64,000 nucleotides of DNA from Gigaspora rosea (taxonomy: Eukaryota > Glomeromycota > Glomeromycetes > Diversisporales > Gigasporaceae): contig QKWP01000028.1 of NCBI GenBank assembly GCA_003550325.1, forward strand, positions 187,299 to 251,298. Reading direction: 5' to 3'. The notes beneath the pieces were generated by a model. That model did no database searches, was not told the origin of the DNA, and saw only the letters and a list, made by a program, of their open reading frames with translations. Of the stretch, positions 11,476 to 22,122 are shown one piece after another (the stretch's first letter is position 1; each line of letters starts with the position of its first letter). Position numbers and translations under genes: made by a program.

Positions 11476-12860
11476 ATGGGGTGTTATCTATTAAAACAGG
11501 CTTTTTTTACATATATTTTATTTTGAGATAATTTAGTTTAATCATTTGTTTTGATTTTTGGACTGATCCGGGATTCATAAATTTCACGATTTTGATTGGT
11601 TAAATGTAGCAGGTGACTATCAGATAATCTTGTGATATGTTGGCTTTATGCGGCCTCTTGTAATTTTTCTTTTACAATTATCTTGATTTTTTATTATACA
11701 AATCGACCTTTATTTATAATTGAAAAATATTGATAATGTCAAATTTTATTTTTTTATTTTTTTTTAATATTAAGGTGACCACTTAGGTACCCTAGCACTT
11801 TATTGGTCCAAACGGGTTGGCCCGGTCAATATGACTGTGCCACATATTACATTTGTATAACGAGAGTACAACTAGCCACACGTACAACTTTTGGTTATCT
11901 AATTTGAGTAGTCCGCCCGAAGGTTCTACACTAGATGCCATATCTGCAACCCAACTAGGGGATTGCCTATTTAAACTTTCTGGCTTCTACCCATGTTCAA
12001 TGTTTCTTCCAATATACCCTTTCGAGTAATTCACTATTAAAAGTACTCTGAGGCTTTAGCCAAACACCTATTGGAAGGCATTTGCCCCTGTGGTAAACCT
12101 GGTAGAGTGATATCTGTCCCCCACAGGTATTCACCTACACTTTTGGTAACTTACGCATTCACCGAGGCAAACAACTTGCAGTCAGGGGGTTACCCTGCAA
12201 CCGCTACCATTACCTACTACTGCCCTTGTGGAGTTCACTAGACCCCAGTACCCAGTCAGTCACTCTTTGGATCCTTTTCACCAGTTATCCCAGACTACCA
12301 ATCCAGTTGGCCCGGTAGGATCGGTCTGCCAGGCTTTAGGTGTCTAAGGTCTCTCTTTCCTTAGTTCATACTTCTATAACACATGACCTTTTCCTCCAGT
12401 ATGACTCCGGCAGCCAGGTTGGTGGGCCCCCTTTGCCATAGGGGATCTTGCCCGTCCAGTTTTCCGGTCAGTCACCGCTAAGATCCTTTTCCCCGGTACT
12501 GTCGAAAGTCTAGCTACCTTTCCACTTGGGACTTGCCAAATGGGTTTTTGTTTCTCCAGTTCCTTGGGTTTGTCTGTGTAATAAGACACAATTTCGCCCG
12601 AAAGCTCCTCTTCAAGATGGTAACCAAGGACTACAGGTAGTGTACCCAACTGATCGACAAGACACAGTTACCGGAACACAGGTCTATTTTTCAAAAGCAT
12701 CGCCAGTGGGATTTGAACTCTAGACCTGCCACTTGGGGGTGACAACTTACCAACTTCCCTAAGTCGCCACACCCTTAATGTCAAATTTTATATAAATCTA
12801 ATGAAAACTCATTTTTCAAAAAATTGCAAAAAAGGGCTGTTTTAATAGATAACACCCCAT
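11476..12860. repeat. inverted-repeat DNA element carrying a nested retroposon
   Basis: Ends are ATGGGGTGTTATCTATTAAA (11476) and TTTAATAGATAACACCCCAT (to 12860), an almost perfect inverted pair of about 24 bases. Taking out the inserted retroposon (11750-12776 plus one copy of its duplication) leaves an element of about 340 bases. Its left part contains TTGGACTGATCCGGGAT, a core phrase shared with 16648-17311, 21811-22122 and 38752-39110. No clear duplication is seen at its own flanks. Confidence 0.75.
11750..12776 (-). mobile_element. long tRNA-headed retroposon, minus strand
   Basis: Read on the minus strand, the tRNA-like head is at about 12775-12700: GGCGACTTAGGGAAGTTGG as A box and GAGTTCAAATCCC (12720-12708) as B box. 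The 3' end carries AATAAAGTGC and an A tail (T tract 11750-11769). A perfect duplication AATGTCAAATTTTAT stands at 11735-11749 and 12777-12791. The body is homologous to the copies at 15650-17329 and 51574-52286 and, at its 3' end, 37650-38021. A 91-codon minus-strand frame (12374-12649) has a counterpart in the second copy (both start MGTLPVVLGYHL), but the frame is not kept beyond about 40 codons, so coding is doubtful. Confidence 0.85.
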
Positions 12861-13315
12861 ATTGCTTAATATATATTTGTATGAATTTTTAATACTGATG
12901 CTAAATTTTGATACATTAATAACTTAAATTGCTGGTCATTATTTAAATAACATGCATATTATATATATATATAAGTTACTAACAGGTAAAAAACTTACTT
13001 TTTTGTTGCAACAAAACTTTATTTAAACACTATATGATCAATTGTGTCCAAAAAAAATCATTATTAGAAGGCAATTTTTACGTATATATGTGAAAATAAT
13101 AAATTGTCATAAATTCGAATTTGTAATATTAGAGATTCGAATACTCCTATTAGTTTTATTCTATAGTTTTCTTTTTTTTTATAAGTATAGATAACAATTA
13201 TTTCTATTTTGTATAAGTCATTAAGTATTGGACAAAATCTAATGTGTAAATATGAAATTAGCATATAATCTTACTTTTTGTAAAATTTTTATATTATATT
13301 AACATGTTAATATAT
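12861..13315. other. AT-rich stretch without recognised genes
   Basis: Low-complexity sequence. A 66-codon minus-strand frame (13064-13264) has no recognisable features. Confidence 0.5.
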
Positions 13316-13554
13316 GGGATCTTTGCTAGAAAAATGACTGTCTGAGGCTAGATAGCTTTTATAAATAAAATTTAAAATTATTAGCTATCTAATAGTTTAA
13401 TTTAAATGATTTTGTTTTTTATTTCGTAAAGCTCACTCTAGTCTCTATAGTATAAAAAAAGTTTATGTAAATCAGATCATTGAATAGCTAGCAATTTAAA
13501 TTTGTTTATAAAATCTACATGGCCTCGGAAGGTCATTTTCCTAGCAAAAATCCC
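13316..13554. repeat. MITE with arms of about 70 bases
   Basis: Ends GGGATCTTTGCTAGAAAAAT and ATTTTCCTAGCAAAAATCCC are inverted copies, and the similarity continues inward through GAGGC/GCCTC and TTTATAAATAAAATT. No protein or clear target duplication. Confidence 0.75.
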
Positions 13555-13640
13555 ATGTATGCATGCTAATATTAAGCTTAGCAGTATTAGCATGTAGTAT
13601 GTAAGATAGCACATTAATGTAGTGTAGTATTTAAATTCAA

Positions 13641-13842
13641 ATATATGTTGTACCTCAGATTGATCTTTGCGTCAGATTGATACCGACCTAAATTAGATTA
13701 GGGTTAGAGTAAAATTACAGTAAAGTTAGGAAGTAGTTTAGACCAGTTGTTGCCAATCATTTAATGCTGGTCAATTGATAGTTATCTGACATGCATTAGA
13801 TTCAATCTGACGCAAGTTTTAATCTGAGACACAACATATATA
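13641..13842. repeat. MITE, GTTGTGTCTCAGATT family, copy 1
   Basis: Ends ATATATGTTGTACCTCAGAT and ATCTGAGACACAACATATAT are inverted copies. The whole element matches 47737-47941 in opposite orientation (shared phrases CAATTGATAGTTATCTGAC and TTAGATTAGGGTTAGAGT). Flanks are AT repeats, so a TA or longer duplication cannot be told apart. Confidence 0.8.
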
Positions 13843-14287
13843 AATGTATGAATTTGACTTCAATATAGAGAGATATATATAAAGAAGTTTGCTTTGATTT
13901 TATTTAAGAAAAATAAAGAAAGTAAGCTAGTATAGTACTAAAGAGACCTTTATTTAAGTAAATCAGAAAATTATCTCTAGTACCTATTAGAGTTAAATCA
14001 GTAATATATATATACTAGCAGTTCATTTATGTTTAGATTAGAGTTATGGATAGAGTTAGCATACTAACAGTTTATTTATATTTAGATTAGAGTTAGGATT
14101 AGGGTTAGAATAAGGTTAGGGTTAGATGTTTAAGTAACGTTTGTTTTGAGTTTTTCTAATTATGTAATATTATATCTGATTATGATAAATAAAGTATTAC
14201 ACAGCTAACACTATACAATAATTATAGATATATATAAATCATGTAATATAAATATATTGTACCTATGGGTACTTATAAATAATTTTA
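13843..14287. other. AT-rich stretch with degenerate TTAGGG-like runs
   Basis: Two related runs, 14030-14060 and 14081-14130, contain GTTTAGATTAGAGTTA, GGATTAGGGTTAG and AAGGTTAGGGTTAGATG. They are degenerate and interstitial, not a telomere. No gene seen. Confidence 0.5.
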
Positions 14288-14296
14288 TAAAAAAAT

Positions 14297-14668
14297 GAAT
14301 TAATCGATTTGTAACCGTAGGTTACAGGATAAATTTTATAACCATAAATATTAAGATCAGATGTGATATGACTATCAAACCAAATTTTCTATGAAAATAA
14401 AACTATGCAATTAAGGTTAGGGTTAGAGTGAGGCTTGGTGTAAGGCTTTTGGGTTAGAGAGAGCTTTAGTTACATTAAAATTTAGCAAGAAATTTTTTTG
14501 TTAGAAACCGAAAAGTAGTTCATATGTAAAATTTTGATTTAGAAGTAATTTTTGGCAAAACGAACATTTGTTTTGACTTTTTCAAATGTGTAATTTTATG
14601 CCTGATCTTAGAATTTGATTGGCTTGTTGGGATAGTTACAGTAACTGCAGTTACAAATTAATTAATTC
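14297..14668. repeat. Mutator-like MITE, GAATTAAT...TTTGTA family, with 9-bp TSD
   Basis: The termini GAATTAATCGATTTGTAAC and GTTACAAATTAATTAATTC are inverted copies. Both are flanked by TAAAAAAAT (14288-14296 and 14669-14677), a perfect 9-bp duplication as expected for Mutator-like elements. The interior is homologous to 40141-40490: GATCAG, the CTATCAAA run, the GGTTAGGGTTAGAGTGAGGC block and TGCCTGATCTTAGAATT are shared. Confidence 0.9.
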
Positions 14669-14732
14669 TAAAAAAATTAAAATTAATTTGTAGAAAAATA
14701 TTTTAAATACAATTTTTTTGCACTAGACTATA

Positions 14733-14957
14733 GTGATTAAGTTATTGCAGTTTGCAAAATAATGTACTTTGATCAATTTGTAGATTGCTGCATACCTAAA
14801 CAATTGCTTAAACAATCATCTAATTATTGTCTGATAGTGCAATTACAATTACACAATTAGACAACAATTAGATGATTGTTTAAGTAATTGTATAGGCATG
14901 TAGCAATCTACAAATTGATCAAAAGTACTTCATTTTGAAAACTACAATAAATGGTCT
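14733..14957. repeat. large palindrome, about 225 bases
   Basis: Arms of about 100 bases (GATCAATTTGTAGATTGCTG near 14773, inverse CAGC-like GTAGCAATCTACAAATTGAT near 14905) face each other across a short centre near 14845. The arms match well, with a few changes. It abuts the pogo-like element that starts at 14968. Confidence 0.8.
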
Positions 14958-14967
14958 ATTTTAAGTA

Positions 14968-15412
14968 CAGTTCTCCTTCTTTATAATCACCTTCTATATA
15001 ATTACAACTTCTATACAATTACATTAATTTTTGAGACATTTTATTAAAAAATATAAAAAAACTTTTATATAATCACACTCCTTTATAATTACCAATTTTC
15101 TTGATATAAACTGTGTGATTATAGAGGTATAAGACTGTATTTAGCTTAACAAATATTATATATTGTATATGCTTACATATTAAATTAAACAGTAAATGTT
15201 TATGAATTTGTATATTCTAACAATAAATCTTTTTATACAGCTTTTCTCCTCTATAACTACGCAGTATATAATCAAGAAAATTAGTGATTATAAAAGAGTG
15301 TAATTATATAGAAGTCTTTTTTTATAAGTTTATTAATAAATTGTCTCAAAATTTAATGTAATTGTACAGAAGTTGTGATTATATAGAAGGTAATTATAGA
15401 GGAGGATGACTG
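14968..15412. repeat. pogo-like MITE with TA duplication
   Basis: Ends CAGTTCTCCTTCTTTATAAT and ATTATAGAGGAGGATGACTG are flanked by TA on both sides (14966-14967, 15413-15414). Long inner arms (about 180 bases each) leave a loop near 15150-15225. CAGT-type ends with a TA target are known for pogo/Tigger-like elements. Relatives: 336-434 and 56539-56735. Confidence 0.85.
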
Positions 15413-16647
15413 TACTTATATAAAAATAATTTTGAATAAAATTAAATCATAGATTAAATATTTGGCAAATTGGCAATTTTTTGCCATTTTGGCAAAGAAC
15501 AATAGAAACTATAGCAGACAAAAAAGTAATTTAAATAACTTTTGATTTACAAGTACATTTTTGATAATTTATCTACCAAAATATTCACCCCAGTAAGCGA
15601 TTTTAACAATCCCAGAATTATTAAATTCTAATCACATGATCCCAAGATTTTTTTGATTTCAAAGTGCCTGTTTTGGGGCATATACTTTATTCAGTTTATG
15701 CATCTGGATTCTACATGGATAAGAGTACAACTAGCCACACGTACACTTTTGGTGTCTAATTTAAGTGTCTTCCTGAAAGTTCCACACTAGATACCATACC
15801 TGCAACCCAACTACGAGAATTGCCTGATTAAACCCTCTGATCTTTAGTTTCCCATCTAGACATTCAACTGATTTGCCAGATGTCTGTATTACCTATGCGG
15901 TCAGTCCAGCCACATAGTTCTCTTTTTATAAGATCCCTTAGGACTCTTTCTTATACCTGAAGGTACAATCCGGCTTATCTTCAACAGGAAACTTGGTAGA
16001 GTAGTACCTGTCCCACTAGGTATTCACCTACTCTTTAGTAACTTAGGCATTTATCGAGGTGAACAACTTGCAGTCAGGGATACCCTGAACTGCTACCATT
16101 ACCTATTTCTGCCCTTATAAGGTTCACTCTAACCATGGTATCTACTATCACTTTTCTACTGGTCCTTTACTGTTTTTCCAAACTTCCAATCCAGTTGGCC
16201 CTGAAGGGTTAATCTACTCAGCATTAGGTGCCATTATGATTTTTTTTTCCTGGTACTTACTTTTATAACATAGGTCCTTTTCCTCTGGTATCTGATCTAG
16301 CGGCCAGGTTAGTAGACCTTGTCCCTAAGGTCAACATTCGGTTCTTCAGCTCTGCCCCAATATTCCAGTTTTGGTAGACTATCAAAGATCTTTGCTACCT
16401 CCTTACTTGGATCTTGCCAAATGGGTTTTTGTTTCCCCAGTTCCTTGGATTTGTCTGTATCACAAGACACAACTTTATCTAGAAGCTTCCATTTGAGATG
16501 GTAACCAAGGACTACAGGTAATGTACCCAACTGATCAACAGGAAATAGTTACTAGAACACAGGTCTATTATTCAAAGTGTCGTCAGTGGGATTTGAACCC
16601 TAGACCTGCCACTTGGAGTAACAACTTACAAACTTCCCTAAGTTGCC

Positions 16648-17311
16648 AGGACCCCGAAGAACTCTGATACAACTCAGATCTGAGTTTGTATAATTTTGTA
16701 GTATTTTAGCCAAATAGATGTATAAAATAGAGCAATCTGAGCTCCCATTCTTGCATGTAATTTATTAGATAGTGTTCTCCTTGTAGTAATTTATTAAATT
16801 ACTAATAAAGATATAAACAAGACCTCACTTAAAAAAAAAAATAATAAAAATTTCAATTATTTATTAGCATATATATTCAATTACATAAAAATATAAATTT
16901 AAAAAGAATAAAAATACAATATTGAAAATTTACTATATAAAAATGCAACGTTTGATGAATTTCTATACAAAATTTTCTTTTTTAGGGGTTATCTAAAGCC
17001 AGGTGCGTTCACGTGATATAAAGCCAATCAAATCATAAAATTTAATCTTTACAGATCAGCCCAATGAGACAAAAACAAAAAAAAAGTGAAAAACATCGAA
17101 AATACAAAAAACGAGTGTTTAAACCTGTATAGGAGCATTAATAAACAATATTAGGAAGACAATTTTACTTATAAGTCAAGTCCTAACTCTAACCTCTAAC
17201 TAACTCTTACTCTAATTTTAGTTAAATAATCAAAAACATATAAACACACTTGTCTTTAGCTATCCTCCTTTTTTAGAAACAGCTGAGTTGTATCAGAGTT
17301 CTTCAGGGTCC
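16648..17311. repeat. inverted-repeat DNA element nested in the retroposon head
   Basis: Ends AGGACCCCGAAGAACTCTGA and TCAGAGTTCTTCAGGGTCC form inverted repeats of about 29 bases. The flanks TAAGTTGCCA and TAAGTCACCA fit a worn 9-10 bp duplication (Mutator-like). Inside are the core phrase (inverse of TGGGCTGATCTG, 17054-17065), a CCTAACTCTAACCTCTAACT block and, around 16720-16845, a second small A-tailed retroposon end. Confidence 0.8.
16690..16845 (+). mobile_element. probable truncated retroposon 3' end
   Basis: The sequence closes with ACTAATAAAGATATAAACAA, GACCTCACTT and an A-rich tract (16829-16850). This is the same ending as the retroposon at 8505-9717 (AATAAAAGTC..., GACCTCACCTT, A tail). 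The 5' limit and target duplication could not be set. Confidence 0.4.
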
Positions 17312-17341
17312 TAAGTCACCACACCTTAGGATCCCAAGATT

Positions 17342-18129
17342 GACAAAGATTGGTATCTATAAACTATTAATAATTAAATTGGAGTTTATTGTTAACCTGT
17401 AAAATATCACAAAAACGGACATAACGTTTGAACCAGTGATCTAAATTCGATGAAACAACCACCATTCGACTCAGCGCGATGAGACTGTTCGAATGAGCTA
17501 TGGTACATCTCTGTATGACCTCTGGTTGCCAAGATAGGAGTTGTCAAATATTTACTTCTATACTTATTAATTGATCAGCAATCTGATTGGCTAGGCGATT
17601 GCTGCGGACAAAAATCGTAGATCTGACATATCTAAAAGATGTCATATTTATAGCTTATATTCTAGATATTTTATTTATTACATATATATTATTTATTACA
17701 TATATTATATTTATACTAGTTATACTATATATTTTATTAATAATAGTTATAGTATATATTACACATGTAAAAGATATTGACCGTTACATTTGTAAAATTT
17801 CAAAAAGTATAAAAGCGGCCGATGTGGACCTCAAGTTCAACATCGAGTCTTCATACTCTTTCAATAATAAAAACAACTATTAACTACACAAATCAAACAG
17901 TTATTAGTATCCTCATATACTTTTAATTGTAGCCTCTTTCGTAATTGCAAATTGCCTTAGATCTTCTTTGTTAAGTTTTCTTAAAAACGCCATACTGACT
18001 TAGATATACCACAGTAACAAAGTTTGAAGTTACACAAAGTGTTCACTATCTAAGATCACTCTAGTTACCTAATATCTTTGAAGAAGTGGATATAGGATAA
18101 CATTATATACTATATATAATTGTATATAA
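17342..18129. other. no recognised gene
   Basis: A 98-codon plus-strand frame at 17587-17883 exists, but its middle is a simple run of Ile/Leu/Tyr codons from AT-rich repeats (ATTTATTACATATATATTA and variants). No family is recognised and I do not annotate it. The phrase GACTCAGCGCGATGAGACTG (17469-17488) is more complex and may belong to an uncharacterised repeat. Confidence 0.4.
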
Positions 18130-18450
18130 TACAAAACTTTGTTAATCTTAGTATCTTGTAATTAGAATTTAATGATTTTGGCCTCATTGGATTATCTTAC
18201 TAAGAGAACATTTTGGCTATTAAATCATTCAAAATGGACTAGTAGATCAAAAGTTATTTATTATTAAAAAACATACTTCGTAATTTTAAAAATTACTATT
18301 AAAATTATACAAAAGTTGAATGATCTTGGGATTCTGTAATTAGATTTTGATGATTTTGGACTTGTTAGAATTATCATATTGAGATGAACATTTTGGTAGT
18401 TCATCATCCAAAACAGACTAGTAGATCCAAAGTTATCCAATATTATATAT
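18130..18450. repeat. diverged tandem duplication, unit about 179 bases
   Basis: TAATTAGAATTTAATGATTT with AGAGAACATTTTGGC and GGACTAGTAGATCAAAAGTT in the first unit corresponds to TAATTAGATTTTGATGATTT with GATGAACATTTTGG and AGACTAGTAGATCCAAAGTT in the second, shifted by 179 bases. Confidence 0.7.
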
Positions 18451-18493
18451 TATTAAATTTTAACCAATCAAATACACAGAAAAATTGTTTTCT

Positions 18494-18975
18494 AGGTTAA
18501 TAGTATAGCGATTATGCTCTAAGGATACAAATCAAATGGTTGCTGTTCAATTTCTCTTAAAGGCGAAATAGGAAAAGCCAGCTGGTTAGAAAAATGAAAT
18601 ACTGTAGGCGACAAAAACCCAAGACATTGTATAACAAACTTAATTGGGCAGCTGGAATTTGTAGCTGTGAAGCAAAATATATCAGAACCTAATTTAAAAG
18701 ATATAATGTGAAGCTTAAGTCAGAAATTTGTAATACTATATGAACTCATAGCACTATCAGACTAACAGATGAAATTCCTAGTTGGAGAACTCTGATATCT
18801 GACCTCTCTGAAGGTTGGTACAGTAGGTCATATTTAGGCTTATAAGAAGTAACAGATAATGTTGAATCTGGAATAATAAAACTTTGAAAACTTCAAACCC
18901 TCTGGAGTGGAGTATAGGGGTAAAATAAGTTGGAAAAGGTTATAGCAAGATCTGCTAAAGGAAAAAAATGTACAA
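18494..18975 (+). mobile_element. degenerate tRNA-derived SINE
   Basis: The head GGTTAATAGTATAGCGATTA with TGGTTGCTGTTCAATTTC (18539-18556) resembles worn A and B boxes. The body is of higher GC than the flanks, and the end is A-rich (GGAAAAAAATGTAC, then AAAAAAATTATC). Limits are approximate and no clear target duplication was found. It differs in sequence from the long retroposons at 8505 and 11750. Confidence 0.45.
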
Positions 18976-20859
18976 AAAAATTATCATGTAGGGGTAGGGG
19001 GTTAGCTATTTAGTGAAACCCTAATTATCTAAACTAATAAATGGCCCTTCCCTTAATTATATAGCTATTAGCTAGAAAATTAAAAAATTATTAATTAAGA
19101 ACTTAAATATAATCATATCAATATAAATGTATACAAAATGTGGCTAAATTTTTGGTACTACATGATCATTATTGTTGTGTTCTTGGAATATTCTAGAACA
19201 TTACTGCATAAAATTTTTGATAATATATATTATAGTATTATGTGAGGTTATACCAGTAGTACACCTGTACATGCAAGTATTTTTGTTAAACACATATATA
19301 TATTTTTTTATAACGATACATATAAATTATAACAATTTTACAAAAAAATATTTTTATCTAGAATGAACTGTAGCAATACGTATATCAAATATGTTCTAGA
19401 ATACAAATAAGATCATGAAATGATTGGATACTGCATAATGTTTCACCCGAAATTTTGTGTGGCACCCAAAAATTTGAAATCGACTTTTAATGGTTTTCTT
19501 ACTAGCTATTTATAACTTTTTATATAATTTTTATAATCACATTATCCAATATTTATATATTGTGGCTTATTTTTTTAATATATATATAAACATTATAAGC
19601 AAAATGATGTCTTATTATATTTTATCTTATATAAAAAAAATTTAGCAATGATCTACATTAATTTGCTCTATCACGTTAACTCTACCCTAAATCTATAGCT
19701 TTTTTAAAAATATTTAATCAAGATTATATAAATTAATTATTTATATTATACAGTACTCAAAAGTTTTATTATAAGTAATATATATACAATATTTATGAAA
19801 TTTGCTATATATGATAATAAATTTCTAAAAAACTTGTAATAAAAGAAATCAATTTTTACTTTTAATTTAAAATTAATTTGATCAATAGTGTTATAATTAT
19901 AATATGTAAAATTAATTTAAAATAAAATGTAAATTTCTATTTAATTTTTTAAAACCCAATTATATTTGTTTAATGCAAACCCTGCTCTAAAACTAATTTT
20001 TAATCTTAACTCCTAATTTTAAAAATGTGCTTGATTTTTGATAACTTGTCAATTTTTTATACTATGTATACATATTTTATTTTAATTTGATTTTATTTTA
20101 ATCTGTCACAATAATTGAGTATAAAATGCTTGCCATCCTTGCCATTACTCTCCCATAAGTTGGCAGGCCATTAAAATCTTGCCATGGCAGGCTAGGTCTT
20201 AAATGACCTTGCCAACCACCCTATAGTAGATACAGTATTCATCAATCTAAATAGCTTATTTTAAATACACTGATTAATAGATATTCTTTGTACTCGCAAA
20301 CTTAATTATTTTGAATGAAATTAAATTTGAACTTGAATAATTTATTTGAATAGATTAACAAGTGCTCTTTATATTCATGCACACAATAAATGAATTTAGT
20401 TTTTATTGAAAGATAAGTCTACATAAAGTTGATTTCAAAATTCTAGTCAGTTAATCAGGGGTTTGTATTTTTGATCTAAAATTTATGAGCTTTATAGCTA
20501 AAGAATACATTCTGATTGTTCAAACTAACATACCAAAAATTACTGTAATATATAAATTATTATCATTAATTACCGAACTCATTAGCAACTTTATTAGCAA
20601 CTTAACAGGTAATTAGCATAGTTCCCGAAATTCTTAGAAACCATGATCGTGCTTTGTTTCATTAACTGTCTACTATCCTGAATTGTTCTGATAATTCTTG
20701 GACTTAATGCCAGTCAAATTCACTATACCATTTACCATAAGCAATTTAGATTTTTGAGCTAGATTCGTTAATATTAAAACAAATGTGTTACTATCCTTGT
20801 TTTAAAACTACATCTCGCCTCTAAATCAATATGCTTTTGGTTTTATAATCCACGTACGT
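18976..20859. other. AT-rich stretch; short TTGCCA/TGGCAA-rich patch
   Basis: No gene recognised. At 20128-20222, TTGCCA and TGGCA words alternate (TTGGCAGGCC, CTTGCCATGGCAGGCTAGG), giving imperfect dyads that may be a worn element terminus. Confidence 0.4.
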
Positions 20860-21632
20860 TGTGGGAGGGAAAGTCGACTCTTCGCTAAATATCGATACTA
20901 TACACTACTATAATCAAATAAACTATACAACCCTAACAACGGTAAGGCTACGATTGAGGCGTGGAAGGACTTGGTCCAGGTAGCTAGGGTCGAAAGCTCC
21001 AAATACGTCACAAGATTATAATATGCGATCACGGGTAGTTTTGGCCAACCTTAAATTTCCGGCAGGTGAAATCACGGGGTCAAATAATACGAGGTCACGA
21101 GGATCAACGATAAGGTAATTTAACAATGCAAATCACGGGGTTCAATTATTGAATAAATGAGGTAAACAATCGGAGTTTTTATATAAAAGGGGTACTGGTT
21201 TATAATCGATACCCTCTGTTTCACTCTTCTTTTTCACAAGTATGGGGTTTAAGTTAACTATCAATAATTAGACGGCAAGAACTTCTACTATATTTGGCTT
21301 CGAAGTTTTAGAACTCCAACGAGTTGCTTTATTTTAAGGTGAGCTTGAAGCCCTTATATACTTATGATTAAAGACAAAAGTTCAAACAAAAAGAATCTTT
21401 ACTACTTTTCTAATCAATAAATTCTTTTCGATCAATTGAATCTTTCAAATCTTTTGATTCTTTTAATTCTCTTGATTCTCTTAATTCACTGATGCTAATC
21501 TTTACTAAAAATAGCTACTAAAAATATATTCGATAAAAATAAAATAATAAAAAAAAAACAAAATTGGTATAGCCTCATTTAGACCTGTGCTACCCCAGCT
21601 AAATTCGACCGTTACAACGTCCATTTCCCACA
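20860..21632 (+). mobile_element. solo LTR of an LTR retrotransposon (fossil)
   Basis: The unit starts TGTGGGAGGGAAA and ends TTTCCCACA, so it has the TG...CA ends and terminal inverted bases of an LTR, here about 773 bases long. Its complexity is well above the surrounding sequence. TATATAAAAGGGG (21180-21192) looks like the promoter TATA box. No internal region (gag, pol) stands beside it and no second copy is in the window, so it is a lone LTR, probably left by recombination. The flanking 5-mers do not match convincingly. Superfamily (Ty3-like is my guess) cannot be fixed from the LTR alone. Confidence 0.6.
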
Positions 21633-21810
21633 TTCACGTGATTGGTAAAGAGACTATTATTTTATTATACACAGAAAAAAAAAGTATGGGCAATGCAACC
21701 TAATCATAAATGGCTAACCAAATTGTTAGGAAAATCATGTAATTCATATTAATTGTTGGGATATGCAAGATTGCCAATTGTATCGCTTAAAGGTGTTAGC
21801 ATCCACTTAT

Positions 21811-22122
21811 TTGCGCGGGTAATACAAACTCCTGGAGAGGAAATAGCCAATCGGAGAGTGCAAATCTTGACTATTCCGGATCAGCCCGACGAAGAATCCG
21901 AACACGCGTAAAAGAAGAAAAAAGCGAAAATATGCAAAAACTAATGTTTAAATCGATTTTGGTGCACTAATTAAAAATGATGGAATGAAATTTTACATAT
22001 AGTAAGCATCACTATAACTCTATTGACTCTAACGTTAAGGCCCTAACCCTAAATTTTTATCTCACGCACTTAGTTTATTTACAAAATCGAATTTCCTTTT
22101 TTGTTTTGTATTACCCGCAATT
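21811..22122. repeat. inverted-repeat element with shared core phrase
   Basis: Ends TTGCGCGGGTAATACAAA and TTTTGTATTACCCGCAA are inverted copies. The interior holds CCGGATCAGCCCGACGAAG (inverse of the TTGGACTGATCC core at 11558), an AAAAAAGCGAAAATATGCAA run and GGCCCTAACCCTAAA. Same internal plan as 16648-17311 although the termini differ. Confidence 0.7.

Larger units (their letters stand above)
15650..17329 (-). mobile_element. long tRNA-headed retroposon split by a nested MITE
   Basis: The body (15700-16640) is homologous to 11750-12776. The B box lies at 16600-16588 (inverse of GGGATTTGAACCC). The head is broken by a 0.66 kb inverted-repeat element and resumes at 17312-17329 (AAGTCACCACACCTT). 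The whole is framed by a perfect 12-bp duplication GATCCCAAGATT (15638-15649 and 17330-17341), which proves that both halves are one insertion. The 3' end shows AATAAAGTATATGCCCC and an A-rich tail on the minus strand. Confidence 0.85.

Noticed and set aside
12374-12649. 91-codon minus-strand protein, with a similar start at 16530-16309
   Set aside because: It lies inside a tRNA-headed retroposon; similarity between copies is explained by DNA homology, and the frame diverges after about 40 codons.
17587-17883. 98-codon membrane-like protein
   Set aside because: The hydrophobic part comes from AT repeats; no conserved motif is recognised.
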